A DNA stretch of 36,924 bases from Elusimicrobiota bacterium. GTDB lineage: Bacteria; CG03; SLGR01. Of this stretch, positions 16,969 to 23,103 are shown in pieces (position 1 is the first letter of the stretch; every line of letters begins with the position of its first letter). The stretch covers positions 1 to 36,924 of the forward strand of contig PWEK01000009.1 in the NCBI GenBank assembly GCA_003553445.1. The letters run 5' to 3'. A program made the translations under genes and the position numbers. Under the pieces are notes generated by a model. It was given only the letters and a program-made list of their open reading frames with translations, was not told the DNA's origin and made no database searches.

Positions 16969-16997
16969 ATGATAGCACATTGAAAAACTCCGTTCAA
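16969..16997 (-). promoter_or_regulatory. Candidate internal promoter for the two parvulin genes
   Basis: TTGAAC (16992-16997) and TATCAT (16969-16974) are separated by 17 bases, with a TGC extended -10 element. Transcription would start near 16962, just before the ribosome binding site of the lipoprotein gene. It lies in the 57-base gap after the mutase gene. Confidence 0.45.
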
Positions 16998-17003
16998 GCA
17001 TTA

Positions 17004-18212
17004 CTATGCCCCGAATTTTTTTAACCTGCCGGCCTGGGAGAGAAGAAGCTGCATAACATCACCGGCCATAAAGGTCCCCAGCGAACCGGAAAGGCATGAT
17101 TTTTCGGTAAACTTCTGACCCGGGGTTTTTCTCATATACGGCCCCTTTATCAAAATAGGATTGGGGTGCCACGAATGCGCTTTCATATCCGTAGGGCTGG
17201 AATGATCAGCAGTTATGCATAGAACATCGGGGTTAAGCGCTGTCACTTCACCCAGCATAGAATCAAACTCCTGGATAGTTTTCACTTTTCCCTCCCTGTT
17301 TCCGTCTTCACCGTAGGAATCGGTTTTCTTTACATGAAAGTAAAAAAAGTCATAATCATCATACCTTTTTTTAAGCTCTTTTAATTCATCATCCAGGGTC
17401 TCCAAGCCGTCCGCAATATCCATCCCCACAAGCCTTGAAAGACCCTTATACATGGGATAGGAGGCCAATGCGCATGTTTTCAGCCCGAACAGTTCATCCA
17501 TTTTAATTATTCCCGGAATTTTTGCCAGGCCCCTTAAAAGACAGGAGTTCGCTTTTTCCTCATCCCTGAGAACCTCCTGCACATTCTTTATAAATCCGCT
17601 GGTTATATTTGCGGCCCTCTGTGATTCTTCATCCAGAGCATCGACGAATTTTTCTTTCTTCCCTGTCTGCTGGGGATCGGCATCAGCAAGATTATCGCTG
17701 AGTCCTTCACCGGAGAATACAACCACAAAACGGTGTTCCTTGCCCGGATACACCTTTACGGTTACACCGTCTATGGAATTAATTCTGTCATTCAACTTTT
17801 TTACGAGCCGCTTATTTTCCTCTGTTGGTATTCTGCCTGCTCGGCGGTCAGTAATTATTCCCTTCTTAGACCTTGTCGCAAAATTCGCCCGGGCCGCCAG
17901 ATCATTCGGCCCCAGCGAAATCCCTATACCAAGCGCTTCAAGAACCCCTCTTCCGATTTCATGCTTAAAAGGGTCATAGCCAAAAAGCGATAAGTGGGCC
18001 GGGCCCGAACCAGGGGTTATACCCCGGTCCACCGGAATCGTAAGCCCGGTTTCAGACTCTGAAGCCAGCCTGTCAAGATTAGGGGTCTTCGCCTGTTCAA
18101 GCGCCGTCATTCCGGAAGAGTCGGTTGTATCGCCCACCCCATCCATAACAATCAGAACGATTTTCGTAGAATTCTCCTGAATCAGTTTCTGTATCTTTTT
18201 TTCACCAATCAT
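17004..18212 (-). CDS. apgM: Cofactor-independent phosphoglycerate mutase, archaeal (ApgM) type
   Basis: The protein has 402 residues, the length of ApgM enzymes and shorter than classical GpmI of about 510. It interconverts 3- and 2-phosphoglycerate without bisphosphoglycerate, using two metal ions and a phosphoserine. The metal site starts with D24 in VMDGVGD. The catalytic segment is GSGPAHLSLFGYDP (68-81). A second metal site is ITADHSSPTDMKAHSW in the C-terminal part, followed by PILIKGPY. The alkaline-phosphatase-like fold is thus complete. The start overlaps trxB by 11 bases. Its product is the substrate of enolase, encoded downstream in the same run at 8826. ApgM is the main type in archaea but also occurs in many anaerobic bacteria. 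Confidence 0.93.
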   Translation of the reverse strand: MIGEKKIQKLIQENSTKIVLIVMDGVGDTTDSSGMTALEQAKTPNLDRLASESETGLTIPVDRGITPGSGPAHLSLFGYDPFKHEIGRGVLEALGIGISLGPNDLAARANFATRSKKGIITDRRAGRIPTEENKRLVKKLNDRINSIDGVTVKVYPGKEHRFVVVFSGEGLSDNLADADPQQTGKKEKFVDALDEESQRAANITSGFIKNVQEVLRDEEKANSCLLRGLAKIPGIIKMDELFGLKTCALASYPMYKGLSRLVGMDIADGLETLDDELKELKKRYDDYDFFYFHVKKTDSYGEDGNREGKVKTIQEFDSMLGEVTALNPDVLCITADHSSPTDMKAHSWHPNPILIKGPYMRKTPGQKFTEKSCLSGSLGTFMAGDVMQLLLSQAGRLKKFGA

Positions 18213-19122
18213 ATGCTTTACCTTTCTTTTTCTCTATGTATTTCCTTGCTTCTTCAGCCGCCCGCGCTCCCTCCCCGCAGGCGCTTATTACCTGGCGCAT
18301 AGCCCCGTATCGGCAGTCGCCGGCTGCGTATGCGCCCTCGACAGAGGCCTCAAGGTTTTCAGCTGTGACTATAAATCCGTCCTCTGTCTTTAAAAAACCC
18401 TTAACAAAACCCGTATTAGGCTGCATCCCGACGTATATGAACACCCCGTTTACCTTAAGCTCCCCCCCTTTCTTCAGCCCCAAAGACTTGACCATACCGT
18501 TTCCCCGTATTTCCTGCACTTCCTCGGAAAGTATTAGTTCTATCTTTTCATTGCGCTCAATCTTTTTCCTGAGGCACTCCACCGCCCTTAATTCAGGCCT
18601 GCGGTGAATAAGGTTAACTTTCCGGGCGAACTTTGAGAGAAATATTGCCTCTTCGCATGCGGCGTTTCCTCCTCCGACTACCGCAACTTCACGGTTTTTA
18701 AAGAGGGGCCCGTCGCATACAGCGCAGTAGGAAACCCCCTTGCCAACATACTCGTCTTCTCCAGAAACACCCAGTTTCTTTCTTGATGTGCCGCAGGAAA
18801 TAATTACAGAGTTCGCTTTATAATCCCCGGCATTTTCAGTCTTCACCTCAAATAAATCCCTGTCTTTGCTTAAGGAAACAGCTTTTTCCGTAACAAATTC
18901 CGCGCCGAAATTATCAGCCTGATTTTTAAACCTCTGCCCCAGCTGGGGGCTTGATATTCCCTCGGTAAAACCGGGGTAATTTTCTATTTTATCGTAGCTG
19001 AGCAGTTTTCCGCCCGGCAGGGCCTTCTCCATTACCAGGGCCTTCAATCCGCCCCGCGCGGCGTAAATTGCAGCCGACAGTCCCGCGGGACCGCCGCCTA
19101 TTATAATAACATCCTTATTCAT
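18202..19122 (-). CDS. trxB: Thioredoxin reductase
   Basis: The protein has 306 residues, a normal length, and reduces thioredoxin with NADPH through FAD and a redox disulfide. The FAD-binding GGGPAGLSAAIYAARGG is at residues 9-25. The redox pair is C133-A-V-C136. The NADPH-binding GGGNAACEEA follows near 153, with an HRRPELRA segment where the NADPH 2'-phosphate is bound. The C-terminal AAGDCRYGAMRQVISACGEG closes the FAD site. The ATG overlaps the stop of suhB as ATGA and the stop lies in the start of apgM. No thioredoxin gene is in the window. Confidence 0.94.
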   Translation of the reverse strand: MNKDVIIIGGGPAGLSAAIYAARGGLKALVMEKALPGGKLLSYDKIENYPGFTEGISSPQLGQRFKNQADNFGAEFVTEKAVSLSKDRDLFEVKTENAGDYKANSVIISCGTSRKKLGVSGEDEYVGKGVSYCAVCDGPLFKNREVAVVGGGNAACEEAIFLSKFARKVNLIHRRPELRAVECLRKKIERNEKIELILSEEVQEIRGNGMVKSLGLKKGGELKVNGVFIYVGMQPNTGFVKGFLKTEDGFIVTAENLEASVEGAYAAGDCRYGAMRQVISACGEGARAAEEARKYIEKKKGKAYDW

Positions 19123-19922
19123 TTTTCGCTTAAAACCTCCTTCATTTCCTCATGAATATGCCCGTTTGTCGCAAGTATCTTTTTTTTATACGGATCATAT
19201 ACCTCCCCGTCAAAATCAGAAACCTTCCCCCCTGCCTCTTCCACAATAAGAACCCCTGCTGCTGTATCCCAGGGATTTAATTTAATCTCCCAGAAACCGT
19301 CAAAACGGCCTGCAGCCACCTGGCACAGGTCAATGGCCGCGGATCCCGGCCGCCGCACACCCCTGGCCCTCATCAGAAAAGTTTTAAAATGCTCTATATT
19401 ATCTCCGGACTCCCTTACATCATACGGAAACCCCGTAGCCAGAAGCGCGTTTTCAATTTTATCAACCCTGCTTACATTTATGCTTCTTCCGTTTAGGAAG
19501 GCGCCCGACCCCCTGCCGGCCTCATAAAGCTCCCTTAGAAAAGGCGCATGTACCGCAGCCGCAAGCGGCCCCGTTTCTTTCTCCCACAGGGCCACCGACA
19601 CACAGAAAAACCCGAAACCATGCGCATAGTTAGTTGTGCCATCCAGAGGATCTATTATCCATTTGTAAGGAGAGCCGGTATTTTTTGAACTTCCTTCCTC
19701 TGCAAGTATATCATGAGACGGGTATTTCTCACTTATTCTTTTAACAAGGAGCCTCTCATTTTCTCTGTCCATTTCAGTAACAAGATCAACCCTGCCTTTG
19801 TAGCTTATTTTTCTTTCAGAATTAAGCCCCTCAATGAGCCTCGCTCCCCCCTCTTCGGCTATGTCGCGGGCAAAATCCAGGTACTCCTTCACAGCCTGTA
19901 AAGAATTGTTATCGTTCCCCAT
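19119..19922 (-). CDS. Inositol monophosphatase family protein
   Basis: The protein has 267 residues and belongs to the lithium-sensitive magnesium-dependent phosphatases (IMPase/SuhB). The metal ligands are E75/E76 in EEGSS, D91, D94 and T96 in WIIDPLDGTTN, and D219 in NPWDTAAG. The ATG at 19922 follows CAGGAAAC and lies 34 bases inside the end of tonB; a GTG at 19892 that overlaps the tonB stop as GTGA is another possibility but has no ribosome binding site. SuhB-like proteins also act in rRNA antitermination in E. coli, so the substrate and role here are open. Sugar or inositol phosphates and NADP are all family substrates. Confidence 0.9.
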   Translation of the reverse strand: MGNDNNSLQAVKEYLDFARDIAEEGGARLIEGLNSERKISYKGRVDLVTEMDRENERLLVKRISEKYPSHDILAEEGSSKNTGSPYKWIIDPLDGTTNYAHGFGFFCVSVALWEKETGPLAAAVHAPFLRELYEAGRGSGAFLNGRSINVSRVDKIENALLATGFPYDVRESGDNIEHFKTFLMRARGVRRPGSAAIDLCQVAAGRFDGFWEIKLNPWDTAAGVLIVEEAGGKVSDFDGEVYDPYKKKILATNGHIHEEMKEVLSEK

Positions 19923-20572
19923 TGTGTTTCCTGAGGCTCATCCTCCGGCAGCTCAGAAAAACGGTACTGCCGGAGAGCTTCCACCGCCCTTGAATCAAAA
20001 TCCGGATAACCCGAGGTTGTAAGAAGCTCAACCCTTGTTACACGGCCTTCGGGAGAAACCCAGAATCTCAGCCTCACCTCTCCTGTTATTCCGGCCTCTT
20101 CAGCCCATTCGGGGTACTGGGGGGTAACCCTCTCTATAAGCTCCCTCTGCGCCACAGGGCCGGTAACCTCGCCGGCCTCTTCTTCTCCCTCCTCCTCGGT
20201 AATCCCTGTTCTCTCCTGCCTTCCGGGAACCCTTCTGTCCGCAACCGGCCTTTCTCTCACGGGGGTCAAATCCCTTTCCTCTTCCATTTCAGGCGTCTCT
20301 TCATCTATATCCCTGACCGGAACTCCAACCTCGTACTCCTCGGAAGGAACCGGCAGCTCAGCCCTATCAGGCTGAGGCCTCTCTGCCGAAGGCTCGGGAA
20401 CGGCCTCATCTCCCGGCCTGTAATCCGGCGCGCGTTCAACCTCATCGGGAAAAGCCTCCAGTGAAACCTCCACCCATTCAGTTTCATGCTCCTGTATTCT
20501 CAGTCCGGGGACAAGAATAAAAGCAAGAATATGCAAAATGCACGATATCAGCAGACTCTTGCGGAAGTTCAT
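19889..20572 (-). CDS. tonB: TonB family energy-transducing protein
   Basis: The protein has 227 residues. Residues 6-22 form a membrane anchor that keeps the TonB-type Ser-x3-His pattern (S10, H14), needed in E. coli TonB for coupling to ExbB/ExbD. A long periplasmic linker (30-135) is rich in Pro, Glu and Arg (VPEPSAERPQPDRAELPVPS). A TonB C-terminal domain follows at 147-227 with YPEWAEEAGITGEVRLRFWV, the SGYPDFDSRAVEALRQYRF signature and a closing TITILYRL strand. TonB carries energy from the inner-membrane motor to outer-membrane receptors. exbD lies 10 bases upstream and exbB before it. The stop lies inside the start of suhB. TolA-like function is less likely because the C-terminal domain is TonB-like. 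Confidence 0.9.
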   Translation of the reverse strand: MNFRKSLLISCILHILAFILVPGLRIQEHETEWVEVSLEAFPDEVERAPDYRPGDEAVPEPSAERPQPDRAELPVPSEEYEVGVPVRDIDEETPEMEEERDLTPVRERPVADRRVPGRQERTGITEEEGEEEAGEVTGPVAQRELIERVTPQYPEWAEEAGITGEVRLRFWVSPEGRVTRVELLTTSGYPDFDSRAVEALRQYRFSELPEDEPQETQWGTITILYRL

Positions 20573-20582
20573 TTAACCCTTC

Positions 20583-20999
20583 CTAATCCTGCAGCCTCTC
20601 AGTGGCAATGGCCAGCTGACTCACCCCCGCCTGTCTTGAAATATCCAGAGAGCGGACTACAAGCCCATGCGGGACCCCCTCATCGGCCCTTACTATAAGC
20701 AGTCCTTTATCCCCGGCATCGGCGAATTTCCTTTCCAGGGCATTTTTAAGTTCGTCAAACGAAACAACATCCTCATTTAAAAGCAGTGTCCTGTCTCCCG
20801 TTATCGTAAGCACAACCTCCCTCCTCTCCTGGTCCTCGGCTGTAAGCGCCCGCGGCAGGTTTATATCAATACCGGGCTCCATTACAAAAGCGGAGGTAAG
20901 CATAAAGAATATAAGAAGCAGAAACACAATGTCAGCCATGGGGGCCATTGTAGAGAAAACGTTCTCTGAATTCTTTTTTTTCTTAAATCTGTCAAACAC
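20583..20999 (-). CDS. exbD: Biopolymer transporter ExbD/TolR
   Basis: The protein has 138 residues with one membrane helix (about 22-40; MADIVFLLLIFFMLTSAFVM) that carries the conserved acidic residue D23, which takes part in proton movement in the ExbB/ExbD motor. The periplasmic domain follows (INLPRA, then VVLTITGDRTLLLNEDVV, and the LLIVRADEGVPHGLVV signature). The GTG start at 20999 overlaps the end of exbB by eight bases, so the two subunits are translated together. Family members drive either TonB or Tol systems; the neighbouring TonB protein points to the Ton role. Confidence 0.92.
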   Translation of the reverse strand: MFDRFKKKKNSENVFSTMAPMADIVFLLLIFFMLTSAFVMEPGIDINLPRALTAEDQERREVVLTITGDRTLLLNEDVVSFDELKNALERKFADAGDKGLLIVRADEGVPHGLVVRSLDISRQAGVSQLAIATERLQD

Positions 21000-21603
21000 C
21001 TCTATAATCCTCCATAAGATCCATCAGGTTTCTTGAAGCCTTCTCTACTTCAAGAAGTATTTTTTCAGAGCGGTGGTTAAAGTAATGGTAAAAAACAAGC
21101 GAAAATATGGCTATTATAAGCCCTGTGGCTGTTGTGGTCAGCGCCTCGGCTATTCCTCCCGCCACGATAGAAGGCGAAGTAGTTCCCGCAACCGCTATTG
21201 AAGTAAAAGCGTTAATCATGCCCATTACGGTCCCTGTAAAACCCATCAGGGTAGCAACACTTCCGATTGTACCCAGGGCCGGAAGATATTTCCTCAACTC
21301 CGGAAGGACAATAAGGGCCTCCCTTTCAAAAGATTCCTCAATCCGCTGCCGGTCCTTACCGTATTCTTTCAGCCCGGCCTTCAAAATTGAAGATATGGGG
21401 CCGCCGCATTCCTCGCTGTATGCAATAGCCGCCTCGGGGCCGTGAGCCCTGAGTTTATCCTTAACATTTTCAAAAAGTTCAATCTCATTAACCTCCGCCT
21501 TCTTAAAATAAACAAACCTGTCTATTATTATTGCCACAACAATAACAGACGCAATCAACAGCGGCCACATCATAAAACCGCCGTCCAGAAAGAAACTAAG
21601 CAT
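20992..21603 (-). CDS. exbB: MotA/TolQ/ExbB proton channel family protein
   Basis: The protein has 203 residues with three membrane helices: near 11-27 (MWPLLIASVIVVAIIID), near 110-135 (GTIGSVATLMGFTGTVMGMI) and near 150-175 (EALTTTATGLIIAIFSLVF). The GTVMGMINAF and GGIAEALTTTATGL segments are the family signature of the proton path. A cytoplasmic loop separates the first and second helices. The ATG at 21603 follows GGGAGG. Together with exbD and tonB it forms a complete Ton motor in gene order exbB-exbD-tonB. The length is short, as in many bacteria outside the enterics. Confidence 0.93.
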   Translation of the reverse strand: MLSFFLDGGFMMWPLLIASVIVVAIIIDRFVYFKKAEVNEIELFENVKDKLRAHGPEAAIAYSEECGGPISSILKAGLKEYGKDRQRIEESFEREALIVLPELRKYLPALGTIGSVATLMGFTGTVMGMINAFTSIAVAGTTSPSIVAGGIAEALTTTATGLIIAIFSLVFYHYFNHRSEKILLEVEKASRNLMDLMEDYRGV

Positions 21604-21627
21604 ATCTATTACCTCCCTCTACTATCT

Positions 21628-23103
21628 CTATTTCAGCTGTCTGTACCCTATGCCCACCAGAATATAATACCTGGGGTCGGACATTCCGTATCTTCCCTGC
21701 GGTAAAATATCCTCATTCAGCAGATTTTCACCTCCGATTGTAATATCAAAATAACTGTTCAAATGAACAGAAAGTTCAATATCCAAACTCACATAAGGTT
21801 CGATATCCTGGCTTTCATTTCCCTGTTTGTCAAGCCAGGCCTCATGCTCGGAAAAATAATTCGCCCGGGTGTTAATTTTCACCCTTCTTCCGGCTATATT
21901 AAAAGCAGGGGAAAAACCGGCATAAAACTTGTTATATATATACGGCATTTCTTTTCCGGCGTTCCTTAATTTCGCCCCGCATGAAAAGAACCCTTTTTCC
22001 GCCCGGGCTTTCAGCGAAAGAATATCCCGTTCTTCACTCATATTGAAGAGCTGCCCGTATTCGCCGCTTTTGACTATCGTCAGAGGATTTTCCACAACAG
22101 CATAATTTAAATCCGTATAAGCAGAAATTCCCCCCGGCAAATCCCCGGCTATCCTTACTCCGTATACATCCTCTTTCTGCGCCTCGGGCATGGAAACAGG
22201 TTTAAGAGTATTTTTATTCTCATAAATACCGTACAGTTCTCTGTCCTTTATATCCCTTCGAGCATAGATTTTCCAACCCGCCGGCAGGACCTCACCGGAG
22301 ACAGAGGCCTGCCATAACAGGCCGTCTCTATAACCCATCCGCGCGGAAAAAGATAAATTTCTCAATGCGGTATTCGTGTATTTTAAATCCGGCCTCACCC
22401 ACTGCCTGGATTCCTCATCATACTGCAGCCTCCCCGATGAAAACTCAAGTGAAAGCCGGTTGCCATAGAAGGGCGAGTAACGGGCAGAGCCGCTTAACCT
22501 CACCTCATTTGAATCATAACTTTCAACACCCACCCTTGTATATCCACCCCCCGCAGACATATCAAACCGACCCGGCTGCCAGGAAATATCCCCGCCGAGA
22601 TTCAGTAGCTCCCTGGAAAGGTGAAAGTCTTCAGTCTGCCCCCTTGCTTTAGCGCTCCAGCGGTAAAACCTCCTGTTTTCACCGGCCTCCAGGACCCCCT
22701 TGACCACCGAACGGTGATCCCCCTTTGAATCAATGCGCTGCCTCGTTCCCGACACATCACAGGTGTAAAACCATCCGTCACGGGAATCAAGCTTGTTAAT
22801 TACACGGAGAAAATACTCATCATAATTCCCTGCTCCGGCAATAAGCCTTAAACCGGCTCCCCCTTCAAAAAACTTAAAAGGCCTCTGTCTCTGAGGAAGT
22901 TTAAGGCTCAAAGGCTGTAAAAAATCGCTCTTTCTGAGATGCGGAAATACAAATACGTCCTCGGTTTCCACCCCCGGGATGTCAGAACGGTCCTCCCCCC
23001 ATACGTAAACAGAAGGCAAATCAAGTTCGCCGTCCCCGAAAACTAAGGGGCGGTCCTGAAAAATCAAAACCGCAAGAAGAAAAAAAAGAAACCTCTTTAT
23101 CAT
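21628..23103 (-). CDS. Outer-membrane beta-barrel, TonB-dependent-receptor-like, without a plug domain
   Basis: The protein has 491 residues. A signal peptide covers about residues 1-23. A TonB-box-like stretch LDLPSVYVWG follows at 27-36, then a linker to about 80. The rest is a series of alternating polar and aromatic strands typical of an outer-membrane barrel, with many Tyr, Arg and Gly. The C-terminal part (NSYFDITIGGENLLNED, then RYGMSDPRYYILVGIGY) is like the end of TonB-dependent receptors. The 150-residue plug domain these receptors have is absent. The last residue is not the usual aromatic. The ATG overlaps the end of the TPR gene as ATGA and exbB follows 25 bases after the stop. 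The likely job is a Ton-linked outer-membrane pore or assembly partner; the ligand is unknown. Confidence 0.72.
   Translation of the reverse strand: MIKRFLFFLLAVLIFQDRPLVFGDGELDLPSVYVWGEDRSDIPGVETEDVFVFPHLRKSDFLQPLSLKLPQRQRPFKFFEGGAGLRLIAGAGNYDEYFLRVINKLDSRDGWFYTCDVSGTRQRIDSKGDHRSVVKGVLEAGENRRFYRWSAKARGQTEDFHLSRELLNLGGDISWQPGRFDMSAGGGYTRVGVESYDSNEVRLSGSARYSPFYGNRLSLEFSSGRLQYDEESRQWVRPDLKYTNTALRNLSFSARMGYRDGLLWQASVSGEVLPAGWKIYARRDIKDRELYGIYENKNTLKPVSMPEAQKEDVYGVRIAGDLPGGISAYTDLNYAVVENPLTIVKSGEYGQLFNMSEERDILSLKARAEKGFFSCGAKLRNAGKEMPYIYNKFYAGFSPAFNIAGRRVKINTRANYFSEHEAWLDKQGNESQDIEPYVSLDIELSVHLNSYFDITIGGENLLNEDILPQGRYGMSDPRYYILVGIGYRQLK

Noticed and set aside
19889-21603. Tol-Pal system
   Set aside because: ExbB and ExbD alone would allow it, but the third protein has a TonB-type C-terminal domain and the SxxxH anchor, and there is no TolB or Pal gene.
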